From Capnocytophaga haemolytica (lineage in GTDB: Bacteria; Bacteroidota; Bacteroidia; Flavobacteriales; Flavobacteriaceae): a DNA stretch of 64,000 bases. The position numbers and the translations under genes are program-made. Shown in pieces: positions 45,808 to 52,963 of this stretch. Position 1 is the stretch's first letter. Each line of letters begins with the position of its first letter. The notes beneath the pieces are model-generated. The model made no database searches. It was not told where the DNA came from and worked only from the letters and a program-made list of their open reading frames with translations. The stretch lies in NCBI RefSeq assembly GCF_001553545.1, contig NZ_CP014227.1, positions 1,031,001 to 1,095,000 on the forward strand. The letters are read 5' to 3'.

Positions 45808-45850
45808 GGGGGGGGGGTAATGGCGGGCTGGGAAAAATGCCATACCTTTG
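45808..45850 (+). promoter_or_regulatory. G10 homopolymer upstream of a TACCTTTG box
   Basis: Ten consecutive G residues (45808-45817) are followed 25 bp later by the -7 box TACCTTTG at 45843-45850, ahead of a lipoprotein gene at 45880. A TTTG lies on the far side of the tract (45794-45797). Tracts of this length slip in many bacteria, so the spacing may vary. Confidence 0.6.
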
Positions 45851-45879
45851 CCGCATTAATTTTAAACTTTATTATTACG

Positions 45880-46287
45880 ATGAAAAGAAATGTATTTTTA
45901 AAGACCGTTTTATTAGCTGTATGTATGCTGTTTATCGCTGTGGGGTGCAGCAAAAGTGATGATGATAGCCCAACAGCAACAGATAAGTGGTCTCTTTTAC
46001 AAGGTACTTGGATGCTTCAAAAGATTAATTCCACTGAGATTTCAGCCAATAAAAAGAAGAGTTTTTTGGAGTTTTCAAAAGACAAATTAAAGATTGTAGA
46101 TTATTATGATGATGGGAGTGCCTCGACAGAATCAGGAGAGTTTCTCGTTAATGAGCAAAACGGCGAGATAGAGTTTAAAAAATCAGGATACAGTAATTAT
46201 TCTAAGGAAGCTACTATCGTTACACTTGACAGGAAAACTTTGGTAGTAAACCGCTATAATGGCACTTGTAGTTATACAAAAAAGTAG
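45880..46287 (+). CDS. Small lipocalin-like lipoprotein
   Basis: The start is the ATG at 45880, just after a promoter -7 box; the upstream in-frame ATG at 45820 precedes the predicted transcription start. The 135-residue protein has a lipobox ending at C23 (IAVGC), followed by SKSDDDSP. Its acidic stretch fits the Capnocytophaga-type surface lipoprotein export signal. The mature part has LLQGTWMLQKINST and alternating beta strands, as in lipocalin-like domains of Bacteroidota. Ligand and role are unknown. If the G10 tract upstream is variable, this is a candidate phase-variable surface protein. Confidence 0.78.
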   Translation: MKRNVFLKTVLLAVCMLFIAVGCSKSDDDSPTATDKWSLLQGTWMLQKINSTEISANKKKSFLEFSKDKLKIVDYYDDGSASTESGEFLVNEQNGEIEFKKSGYSNYSKEATIVTLDRKTLVVNRYNGTCSYTKK

Positions 46288-46307
46288 TAACTATGTTTTT
46301 AAATTAC

Positions 46308-46340
46308 AAAAAAGACTGCCCTCATGGTGGTCTTTTTTGT
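46308..46340 (+). terminator. Terminator after the lipocalin-like gene
   Basis: AAAAAAGACTGCC at 46308-46320 pairs with GGTGGTCTTTTTT at 46326-46338 (13 bp, two G-T pairs). Confidence 0.85.
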
Positions 46341-46410
46341 GCTTAAAAGTGAGGTTTTAGTATTTTTATAGTTCATTGACTTTTAATCTGTTGCAATAGT
46401 ACAATGTAAA

Positions 46411-46497
46411 TTAATCATTAATCATTAATCACTAATCATTAAAAAAGTATTATCTTTGCCCCCTAACCACTAACTACTAACCCCTAATCACTAACGA
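46411..46497 (+). promoter_or_regulatory. Low-complexity leader and promoter of trhP-like gene
   Basis: TAATCAT/TAATCAC words repeat four times (46411-46440), followed by the -7 box TATCTTTG at 46451-46458 and a leader of ACTAAC/CCTAA words up to the ATG at 46498. The repeat words on both sides of the -7 box are unlike the other promoters in the window. Confidence 0.55.
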
Positions 46498-47739
46498 ATG
46501 ACAGGAACAGGAAAGATTGAATTAATGGCACCAGCGGGCAATTTTGAGTCGCTGCAAGCGGCAATTGACAACGGTGCTGACTCGGTATATTTTGGGGTAG
46601 ACCAGCTCAATATGAGGGCACGGGCGAGCATCAACTTCACCATTGACGACTTGGAGGAGATTGCACGCCGCTGCCACCCTAAGGGCATACGCACCTACCT
46701 CACCCTCAATACGATTATTTACGACCACGACCTCTCTATCATCAAAACGCTTTTAGATGCTGCCAAACGTGCAGAGCTCACGGCAGTGATTGCGATGGAT
46801 CAGGCGGTGATTGCCTACGCACGGCAGATAGGGATGGAGGTGCATATCTCCACGCAAATCAACATCACCAACATTGAGACGGTGAAGTTCTACGCGCTCT
46901 TTGCCGATACGATGGTGATGAGTCGCGAGCTGAGTTTGAGGCAGATTAAGAAGATATGCGACCAGATTGCTAAGGAGGAAATCAAGGGACCCTCAGGCAA
47001 CTTAGTAGAGGTGGAAATCTTTGGACACGGGGCTCTCTGTATGGCGGTCTCTGGCAAGTGCTACCTGAGTTTGCACTCGCACAACTCCTCTGCCAATCGC
47101 GGAGCGTGCAAGCAGAACTGTCGCAAGAAGTACACCGTCATCGACCAAGAGAGCGGCTTTGAGATAGAGCTCGACAATGAGTATATGATGTCGCCCAAGG
47201 ACTTGTGCACCATTAACTTCCTTGATCAGGTGATCGATACGGGGGCTAAGGTACTGAAGATCGAAGGGCGTGGGCGTGCGCCTGAGTACGTGGCTACGGT
47301 GATACGCACCTACCGCGAGGCGATTGACGCTTACTATGCAGGTACGTATAGCAAAGAGAAGGTTGAGGAGTGGATGGAAGCCTTGAAGACGGTGTACAAC
47401 CGTGGCTTCTGGGGCGGTTATTACCTTGGGCAGAAGCTCGGCGAGTGGAGCGACACCCCAGGCTCTAACGCCACACAGAAGAAGGTGTACATAGGGCAAG
47501 GTAAGCACTACTTCCCTAAGAGTGGCATTGCAGAGTTTGCCATTGAGGCATTTGACATTAAGATAGGCGATAAGCTCCTCATCACAGGTCCTACCACAGG
47601 CGTACAAGAGATAGAACTCACTGCGATGATGGTAGATGATGTGCCTGCCGAGCGCGCTAAGAAAGGCGACAGTTGCACCCTCAAAACGGATTTTAGAGTG
47701 CGCCCCTCAGATAAATTGTATAAAATAGTTAAGATGTAA
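46498..47739 (+). CDS. trhP: U32 family protein, TrhP-like tRNA hydroxylation protein
   Basis: This 413-residue protein has the U32 family start (IELMAPAGNFESLQAAIDNGADSVYFG) and the full PROSITE-type U32 signature EIFGHGALCMAVSGKCYLS, with C181 and C188, plus C204 and C208 (RGACKQNC) as likely 4Fe-4S ligands. TrhP (YegQ) is needed with prephenate to make 5-hydroxyuridine at position 34 of tRNAs; the related RlhA acts on 23S rRNA. The C-terminal beta domain is present (VYIGQGKHYFPKSGIAEF). The older label collagenase/peptidase U32 is probably wrong. A 4Fe-4S ferredoxin gene follows 75 bp downstream and could supply electrons. TrhP versus RlhA assignment is by length. Confidence 0.85.
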   Translation: MTGTGKIELMAPAGNFESLQAAIDNGADSVYFGVDQLNMRARASINFTIDDLEEIARRCHPKGIRTYLTLNTIIYDHDLSIIKTLLDAAKRAELTAVIAMDQAVIAYARQIGMEVHISTQINITNIETVKFYALFADTMVMSRELSLRQIKKICDQIAKEEIKGPSGNLVEVEIFGHGALCMAVSGKCYLSLHSHNSSANRGACKQNCRKKYTVIDQESGFEIELDNEYMMSPKDLCTINFLDQVIDTGAKVLKIEGRGRAPEYVATVIRTYREAIDAYYAGTYSKEKVEEWMEALKTVYNRGFWGGYYLGQKLGEWSDTPGSNATQKKVYIGQGKHYFPKSGIAEFAIEAFDIKIGDKLLITGPTTGVQEIELTAMMVDDVPAERAKKGDSCTLKTDFRVRPSDKLYKIVKM

Positions 47740-47740
47740 G

Positions 47741-47812
47741 GTTTGGGGTGTGGGGTATGAGGTAACGCGGAATTAGGTCTCAGACCCCAGACCTCACACC
47801 TCAAACCTGAAA
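47741..47812. repeat. Imperfect inverted repeat of AGGTNTGGGG words, element 1
   Basis: AGGTTTGGGGTGTGGGGT on the left matches the inverted AGGTTTGAGGTGTGAGGT on the right with two mismatches, around a loop with TAACGCG and AATTAGG. It lies between the trhP-like and ferredoxin genes and resembles the element at 48044-48112. It may serve as a terminator. Confidence 0.6.
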
Positions 47813-47814
47813 AA

Positions 47815-48045
47815 ATGGTCATAGTAACATTACAGCGGGATAAGTGTATCGGGTGCAACTATTGTGTGGAGATGGCACCAGAGCAGTTTCAGATGTCGAA
47901 GAAAGACGGCAAGAGTGTGCTACTTCGTTCTACGGAGAAGAAAGGGTTTTACACCCTGAAGTCGCACGATGAAAGCATCTTAGAGGCGTGTGAAGCAGCA
48001 CAAAAGGCTTGCCCTGTGAAGATTATAACAACGAAACAAGTCTGA
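47815..48045 (+). CDS. Ferredoxin with one 4Fe-4S cluster
   Basis: This 76-residue protein has C11-x2-C14-x2-C17 (KCIGCNYCVEMAPEQF) and a C-terminal C-P pair (ACPVKI, about C66), the ligands of a single 4Fe-4S cluster. Only one CxxCxxC set exists, so it is a monocluster ferredoxin of the Fer4_13/Fer4_19 type rather than the 2[4Fe-4S] type. It is an electron carrier in the cytoplasm. It sits behind the Fe-S containing U32 gene, separated by a 75-bp repeat hairpin, and may be its redox partner; that link is only positional. The start ATG directly follows the hairpin. Confidence 0.9.
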   Translation: MVIVTLQRDKCIGCNYCVEMAPEQFQMSKKDGKSVLLRSTEKKGFYTLKSHDESILEACEAAQKACPVKIITTKQV

Positions 48046-48112
48046 TGCAAGGTATCAGGCTTAAGGTGTAAGGCGTCAGAGCTAACGCGCTAATCCCTTA
48101 TGCCTAAAGCCT
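48044..48112. repeat. Imperfect inverted repeat of AGGNNTAAGG words, element 2
   Basis: AGGCTTAAGGTGTAAGG on the left pairs loosely with CCCTTATGCCTAAAGCCT on the right, around GCTAACGCGCTAAT. The TAACGCG loop is shared with element 1 about 300 bp upstream. It lies between the ferredoxin and PorT-like genes. Confidence 0.55.
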
Positions 48113-48128
48113 AAAATTAAATAAACCA

Positions 48129-48749
48129 ATGAAGAGAATTTTATTATTAACAATGTGTGTGTGTGCGTTTTGGAGTGCCAAGGCGCAGTACATAGGTTTG
48201 AAGGCGGGCTATAACTATGCACGCCTGAGCGGAGATATGAGTGATGGAGCCTCGATGACGGCTTATCACGGTTTTTTTGCGGGTATTACGATGGAAATAC
48301 CGCTTTCTAACCTATTTTCAGTGCAGGTGGAAGGTATTTACAACCGCCGTGGTGCGCATATCAAGTCCGATATTTACGGCAAGGCTACGCTCGACTTGGA
48401 CTATCTTTCGGCTCCTGTGATGGCACGATTCAATGTGGGGCGAGGCATCAATCTGCACGTAGGTCCGCAGTTGGAGTATCGCATAGGTAAAACTAACTTT
48501 TACTTCGATAAGGGAGCTCCTCTACCTGTAACGCACGTGAGTGATGAGGCTATTGACAACATTGATGTAGCAATGACCGCAGGCATTGGCTATACCTTGG
48601 ATTCGAGTTGGTTCTTTGAACTGCGCTGGGTACAAGGGCTTACCAACATCTTCGAAGGTGATGAGCTAACGCTTACCAATACAGGCTTTAGTCCGAATTA
48701 TATCTTTAAGAATAGAACCCTTTCGATAGGGATAGGCTATGTTTTTTAG
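48129..48749 (+). CDS. PorT/OmpX-like outer-membrane beta-barrel protein
   Basis: The 206-residue protein has a signal peptide (FWSAKAQYIG) and an eight-stranded OMP_b-brl_2-type barrel: LKAGYNYARLSGD at the start, FFAGITMEIPLSNLFSVQVEGIYNRRGA, the PVMARFNVGRGINLHVGPQLEYRIG region, and a C-terminal aromatic strand ending GIGYVF. Proteins of this class are widespread in Bacteroidota; the T9SS protein PorT has the same fold, but nothing proves that function here. It is followed within 10 bp by a small exported protein, so an operon with the next three genes is likely. Confidence 0.82.
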   Translation: MKRILLLTMCVCAFWSAKAQYIGLKAGYNYARLSGDMSDGASMTAYHGFFAGITMEIPLSNLFSVQVEGIYNRRGAHIKSDIYGKATLDLDYLSAPVMARFNVGRGINLHVGPQLEYRIGKTNFYFDKGAPLPVTHVSDEAIDNIDVAMTAGIGYTLDSSWFFELRWVQGLTNIFEGDELTLTNTGFSPNYIFKNRTLSIGIGYVF

Positions 48750-48758
48750 CGATTAGTG

Positions 48759-49178
48759 ATGAAGCAGTTGTTTTGTATATTATTGTTGTTAAATACTTTC
48801 TTTATGCAAGGTCAAGAGAAGGAAGATGTACGAGAGGTACGTTTGGAATTCTACGGAGGTAAGGTTTTGTTTTCTCCTGCTTATTGGATAGATAAGCAGT
48901 GGGCTGGTTTTGAGAAATATGCACCATATCCAAGAAAACTAAAAAGCAGCAAGCGAAAGCCTACTAAGGATTGGGTAAAAGTGATGAAAGCCTTAGACCT
49001 CAAAAAGTTTAAGACTATAAAGGAAGGAGAAAGTGTACAAGCGTCCTGTGGTACAGATGCTGTAATTGTAGTAATAACTGATAAGCAGCAATATCGTAAG
49101 CAAAACGCTCACGACAATACCTTATGGAAAAACCTATATGATATATTACACAATCAATGGAAAGAAGACAACTTATGA
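48759..49178 (+). CDS. Exported hypothetical protein (139 aa)
   Basis: Start set at the ATG at 48759 (a GTG sits just before). It has a signal peptide (LFCILLLLNTFFMQGQEKED) and a basic mature part with tandem Lys residues (RKLKSSKRKPTKDWVKVMKALDLKKFKTIKEGESV). A short beta region DAVIVVITDKQQY follows. No family is recognised. It is 9 bp after the PorT-like gene and overlaps the next gene by ATGA, so all appear translationally coupled. Predicted location is the periplasm. Confidence 0.68.
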   Translation: MKQLFCILLLLNTFFMQGQEKEDVREVRLEFYGGKVLFSPAYWIDKQWAGFEKYAPYPRKLKSSKRKPTKDWVKVMKALDLKKFKTIKEGESVQASCGTDAVIVVITDKQQYRKQNAHDNTLWKNLYDILHNQWKEDNL

Positions 49179-49663
49179 AGCAACTAATTTACATCACAAT
49201 AGCAGTGATAAGCCTTGTGGGTTGTACCAAGGATACGGCAAAGCGCAATCCTTTCTTGGGTGAGGCGCGGTTTTCATATACGATTAACACTAATTTACCA
49301 GCATACAACAGCTTGAAAACCCCTGGTAGCACAGTCTTTATTCCTGCACCAAGTGCGGGCATCAAGGGGGTATTCGTAACGTACCTCGGCGGGAATACCT
49401 ATCGTGCGTGGGAGGCTGCCTGCCCTAACCACAACCTCACGGATTGCCAAGCGATGCACTGCGCTGAGGGCAGCAAAGATGTGGGCTTTCAGCCTTGTGA
49501 AGACAATAGCCATAACTATACAATGGCAATGTGCCCCTGCGACAAAACCGTCTATCACCTGCTGAACGGTCAGCCTATTGCCACAGGAAATATCACAAAT
49601 ATATACCCTCTGCTCAACTACAATGTAACGTTGGCAGGTGAACAAATAACCATAAGTAACTGA
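49175..49663 (+). CDS. Rieske-like lipoprotein with degenerate cluster motif
   Basis: The start is the ATG at 49175, in an ATGA overlap with the upstream gene; this gives a 162-residue lipoprotein with a lipobox ending at C16 (SLVGC). The region AWEAACPNHNLTDC and MAMCPCDKTVYHLLNGQPIATG recalls the two loops of a Rieske [2Fe-2S] fold, with C-P-N-H and C-P-C, but the exact CxH...CxxH ligand set is not met. It may be a Rieske-fold protein that lost or changed its cluster, with the extra Cys forming disulfides. It is coupled to the DUF6427 membrane gene downstream. Confidence 0.65.
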   Translation: MKQLIYITIAVISLVGCTKDTAKRNPFLGEARFSYTINTNLPAYNSLKTPGSTVFIPAPSAGIKGVFVTYLGGNTYRAWEAACPNHNLTDCQAMHCAEGSKDVGFQPCEDNSHNYTMAMCPCDKTVYHLLNGQPIATGNITNIYPLLNYNVTLAGEQITISN

Positions 49664-50595
49664 TGCTTAGTGCGCGTTTTGAAAATACAAGGGCAATTGA
49701 TTTACTGATAGTGTTCTTAGCACTGTTGGCTGGGGCGTTGGTATACGAAACCCAAGTGCTGCATACGGTTTTCACAGATGCAGTAGTGATTGAAAAGTTA
49801 GTGATAACCATCCTTTTGCTGCTATCATTCTTGCTTTTACAGCAAATCAATCGTTGGAATGAGCTAGCTGAGACAAAAAACTGCTATGTGCTCTTCTTTT
49901 TTGCAATATGTATCATCCTTTTTCCTATGACCTTCTCTTCTATACGGGTTGTAGGAGCTAATTTATTGGTATTATTAGTGCTTTGGCGTATTCTTACACT
50001 TAAAACGGGTGAAGAAGTACCTCAAAAACTCTTTGATGCTTCCTTATTGGTGTTCTGCGCGGGTATATTGCACCCTTGGGCACTTGTTTTTTTACTCAAT
50101 ATATGGATTTCGTTGCTGTTCTACGGCTCTGAGAAGCGTAGATATTGGCTTATACCCTTCTTAGCCCTCATTGTTATACTGATATTGGGCACTGCCATTT
50201 GGTTGCTCTCGGGCTTGCCTTTTCAAGTGATTATTGACAATTTTGAGGCTTTTGATTACACCCATATCACAGAAATTCCCAACTTTAACTTGCCGCTGGC
50301 TACCGTAGTATCGCTCATCAGCTTAGGGGTGATGCTATCAGTGTCGTTGGGGGTATACTACTTCGTAAGACGTTACCACAGCATCAGTTCGCAGATAGTG
50401 ATACAGTTCCTCTGGGTGGGGCTTCTCGTCTTTTTTCTTTCCAAAGAGCCCATCTATCTCTTTGCACCCATCGCCATTTTCTTTGCGCTTTATGTCGAGC
50501 GCATTTACAAACTATGGCTCAAGGAAACGATACTGTGGCTATTGATATGCTTCCCTGTGGTGATTCTAACCCTGCATTTTGTTACCAAAAGCTAA
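49663..50595 (+). CDS. DUF6427 family integral membrane protein
   Basis: This 310-residue protein has about nine or ten predicted transmembrane helices, for example IDLLIVFLALLAGALVYE, LVITILLLLSFLLLQQ, NLLVLLVLWRILTL and YWLIPFLALIVILILGTAIW. The family is typical of Flavobacteriia and unassigned in function. The ATG overlaps the previous stop by one base, so it is coupled to the Rieske-like lipoprotein gene. At its 3' end it overlaps the convergent upp gene by 30 bp (50566-50595), so the two genes share coding bases on opposite strands and no terminator separates them. Confidence 0.8.
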   Translation: MLSARFENTRAIDLLIVFLALLAGALVYETQVLHTVFTDAVVIEKLVITILLLLSFLLLQQINRWNELAETKNCYVLFFFAICIILFPMTFSSIRVVGANLLVLLVLWRILTLKTGEEVPQKLFDASLLVFCAGILHPWALVFLLNIWISLLFYGSEKRRYWLIPFLALIVILILGTAIWLLSGLPFQVIIDNFEAFDYTHITEIPNFNLPLATVVSLISLGVMLSVSLGVYYFVRRYHSISSQIVIQFLWVGLLVFFLSKEPIYLFAPIAIFFALYVERIYKLWLKETILWLLICFPVVILTLHFVTKS

Positions 50596-51222
50596 GTCGC
50601 CTGCATCACCTAAGCCAGGTACTATGTAGCCGTGCTTATTGAGGGCAGGGTCGATGGTGGCAATCCACAAGTGCGTATCTTCTGGAAATTTTTCCTCTAA
50701 ATATTCAATACCTTGCTCAGAACCTATCACGGCAAAGAGGTGTGTTTGCTTGGGCTTGCCCAGTGGTGCCAAGGCTTCATATACGTTGATAAACGAGCGA
50801 CCTGTGGCGAGCATTGGGTCGGCAAGGAAGAGTATTTTGCCCTCTAAGGAAGGGGAGGCTAAGTACTCCACTAAGATGTCGAAGTCTGTCTCGGAAGTGT
50901 GCTTGCGATAGGCGGAGATAAAGGCATTGTCGGCATAGTCGAAATAGTTCATAAGCCCTTGGTGCAATGCCAGTCCCGCGCGGAGGATAGAGCATATCAC
51001 AATCTCGTCCTTGGGTAGTTGTACTTTCTTTTCGCCCAAGGGGGTTTTTACCAGTTCCGACTTGTATTGCAGGAACTTACTCATCTCATAACAAAGAATT
51101 TCGCCTATGCGCTCAAGGTTGTAGCGGAAGCGCATACGGTCGGCTTGGATGTTTACATCGCGCAGTTCGGCGATAAATCGGTTGAGGATAGAAGGATCCT
51201 CGCCTAAGTGGTGGATAATCAT
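50566..51222 (-). CDS. upp: Uracil phosphoribosyltransferase
   Basis: The ATG at 51222 gives 218 residues (MIIHHLGEDPSILNRF), the usual length in Bacteroidota; a longer form to 51270 would include the promoter. The PRPP-binding loop is FLADPMLATGRSFINVYEAL (about 125-145), and the C-terminal uracil-binding segment is KHGYIVPGLGDAGDLAFG. It converts uracil plus PRPP to UMP for pyrimidine salvage. It overlaps DUF6427 tail to tail by 30 bp. A promoter (TTG, 20 bp, TACCTTTG at the complement of 51260-51267) is upstream. Confidence 0.94.
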   Translation of the reverse strand: MIIHHLGEDPSILNRFIAELRDVNIQADRMRFRYNLERIGEILCYEMSKFLQYKSELVKTPLGEKKVQLPKDEIVICSILRAGLALHQGLMNYFDYADNAFISAYRKHTSETDFDILVEYLASPSLEGKILFLADPMLATGRSFINVYEALAPLGKPKQTHLFAVIGSEQGIEYLEEKFPEDTHLWIATIDPALNKHGYIVPGLGDAGDLAFGNKMQG

Positions 51223-51259
51223 TGTTATTGGCTTTTCAGCTTTAAAAGCTATTACGCGG

Positions 51260-51290
51260 CAAAGGTACAAATTTAATGAGTAATGAGCAA
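51260..51290 (-). promoter_or_regulatory. Promoter of upp
   Basis: On the minus strand: TTG (complement of 51288-51290), 20 bp spacer, TACCTTTG (complement of 51260-51267). It lies downstream of the longer in-frame start and so supports the ATG at 51222. Confidence 0.68.
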
Positions 51291-51319
51291 TCTGTAATAT
51301 GTAATTTTTTTAAAAATTG

Positions 51320-51327
51320 TATCTTTG
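51320..51327 (+). promoter_or_regulatory. -7 box of aroB promoter
   Basis: TATCTTTG, 22 bp upstream of the ATG at 51350. It is divergent from the upp promoter about 55 bp away. Confidence 0.6.
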
Positions 51328-51349
51328 TGCCCTAAACTTATTATAGATT

Positions 51350-52417
51350 ATGATGTTAAATCCTATTGAATCGCTGGGGTATTCAGTGTATTTTAATGAG
51401 CAGGGAGCTGATTTTCTACATCAATTACTTGCTGAAAAGAACTATTCAAAGCTGTTTTTATTAGTGGATAGCCATACCGCTGAGGCTTGTATGCCTACCT
51501 TCTTACAGTTGTTGGAAACTAATATCCCTATTGAAATCATTGAGATAGAAGCGGGGGAGGAGCACAAGAACCTTGATACGTGTACGCAGGTGTGGTATGC
51601 TCTTTCTGAACTTGGTGCTGACCGCCATAGTGTGCTTATCAATTTAGGGGGAGGTGTGGTGACTGACTTGAGCGGCTTTGTAGCCTCAACTTTTATGCGA
51701 GGTATTGATTTTGTGAATATTCCTACCTCACTCTTGGCTATGGTTGATGCTTCGGTAGGAGGGAAGACAGGTGTGGATTTAGGCTCACTGAAGAACCAAG
51801 TGGGGGTGATCAATAGTCCAAAGGGTGTTATTATTGATACCCAGTATTTAGCAACGCTTTCGCGGGAAGAATTCCGCAGCGGGCTTGCTGAGATGTTCAA
51901 GCACGGGCTGATTGCCTCTCAGGCATATTGGCAGCAGATGTGTAGCCTGAAAGACTTAGATATTACTGATTTAGATAGGCTTATTTATGAGTCGGTGGTA
52001 ATTAAGAACCAGATCGTAATGCAAGATCCTCGCGAAGGAGGGCTACGCAAGACGTTGAACTTCGGACACACCCTTGGGCACGCTATTGAGTCCTATTGCT
52101 TGCAGAGCAGCCATCGCCGCCGTTTGTTGCACGGTGAGGCGGTAGCTATTGGGATGCAACTAGCTTGTGAGCTGTCGGTAGCTTTAACGGGATTCCCACG
52201 GAAGGATTGCGATAGCGTAAATACAACACTGCGGTTCTACTTTCCCCAAGAGAAGTTTACCTCTGAGGAAGTCGGTGAGATTATTCAGCTATTGCGCTTT
52301 GACAAGAAGAATTCACACGGTGAAGTGCGCTTTGTGCTTTTAGAGGGTATTGGGCGCTCTAAGACAGACTGTATTGTGCCTGAAGCGCTTATTTATCAGG
52401 TTTTTCAAACGTTATAG
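51350..52417 (+). CDS. aroB: 3-dehydroquinate synthase
   Basis: This 355-residue cytoplasmic enzyme has the NAD-binding GGGVVTDLSGFVASTFMRG (about 100-118), PTSLLAMVDASVGGKTGVD (about 124-142) and the zinc-ligand region FGHTLGHAIE (about 237-246) with the Lys/Arg-rich AEMFKHGLI earlier. It converts DAHP to 3-dehydroquinate in the shikimate pathway. ATG codons occur at 51350 and 51353; either could start. It has its own promoter and ends at a hairpin terminator shared with folA. Confidence 0.95.
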   Translation: MMLNPIESLGYSVYFNEQGADFLHQLLAEKNYSKLFLLVDSHTAEACMPTFLQLLETNIPIEIIEIEAGEEHKNLDTCTQVWYALSELGADRHSVLINLGGGVVTDLSGFVASTFMRGIDFVNIPTSLLAMVDASVGGKTGVDLGSLKNQVGVINSPKGVIIDTQYLATLSREEFRSGLAEMFKHGLIASQAYWQQMCSLKDLDITDLDRLIYESVVIKNQIVMQDPREGGLRKTLNFGHTLGHAIESYCLQSSHRRRLLHGEAVAIGMQLACELSVALTGFPRKDCDSVNTTLRFYFPQEKFTSEEVGEIIQLLRFDKKNSHGEVRFVLLEGIGRSKTDCIVPEALIYQVFQTL

Positions 52418-52420
52418 AGT

Positions 52421-52452
52421 AAAGGCTAAACGGTATATACTGTTTAGCCTTT
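52421..52452. terminator. Bidirectional terminator between aroB and folA
   Basis: AAAGGCTAAAC at 52421-52431 pairs perfectly with GTTTAGCCTTT at 52442-52452, with T/A-rich flanks on both sides. Confidence 0.85.
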
Positions 52453-52474
52453 GTTGTTTCTTAATGCCCAATAC

Positions 52475-52963
52475 TTAACGTCTCTTATAGGTTTCAAAAG
52501 TGAAATTGTAGGCGTGCTTCTCGTCCTTGAGGATCGTTTCAGAGGCGATTAACTCCCATTCAGATAGGTTGATAGTGGGGAAATAAGTATCTGCCTTCGC
52601 AAAAGAGTGATGCACCCGAGTGAGTTCTATGCAGTGGGCGAGGGGTATTGCCTGCGCATAGATCTCGCCTCCGCCTATGATGTAAGGTGAGGCATCTAAG
52701 GACAAGGCTCGCTCAATAGCCTCATTAAGAGTGCTGACCGCAATAACGCCTTCAGGGTGATATTCTTGCTGCCTTGTGATCACGATATGGGTGCGGTTGG
52801 GCAGCAGTTTGGGGAAAGTCTCAAAAGTCTTCCTGCCCATTATGATGCAGTGCCCCGTAGTGAGTGCCTTGAAGTGCTTAAAATCAAGGGGGAGGTGCCA
52901 TAGCAGCTCGCCTTTGTGCCCGATAGCGTTATTTTCGTCGGTAGCAGCGATGAGGGTTATCAT
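52475..52963 (-). CDS. folA: Dihydrofolate reductase
   Basis: This 162-residue enzyme has the typical N-terminus ITLIAATDENNAIGHKGELLWHLPLDFKHFKALT (split about 2-35), with W22 in the Met20-type loop and D27 as the active-site acid, IIMGRKTFETFP (about 39-50) and YIIGGGEIYAQAIPLAHCIELT. It makes tetrahydrofolate with NADPH. The start overlaps the stop of the 2TM gene by 4 bp (ATGA), so the two form an operon under the promoter at 53390. Confidence 0.95.
   Translation of the reverse strand: MITLIAATDENNAIGHKGELLWHLPLDFKHFKALTTGHCIIMGRKTFETFPKLLPNRTHIVITRQQEYHPEGVIAVSTLNEAIERALSLDASPYIIGGGEIYAQAIPLAHCIELTRVHHSFAKADTYFPTINLSEWELIASETILKDEKHAYNFTFETYKRR

Noticed and set aside
45820..45879. N-terminal extension of the lipocalin-like lipoprotein from the ATG at 45820
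   Set aside because: The extension would put 20 residues before the signal peptide and lies across the -7 box; the ATG at 45880 is preferred.
47002..47607. 201-residue minus-strand ORF opposite the U32 gene
   Set aside because: Lies wholly opposite a strongly supported gene with a full family signature; no motif or promoter of its own.
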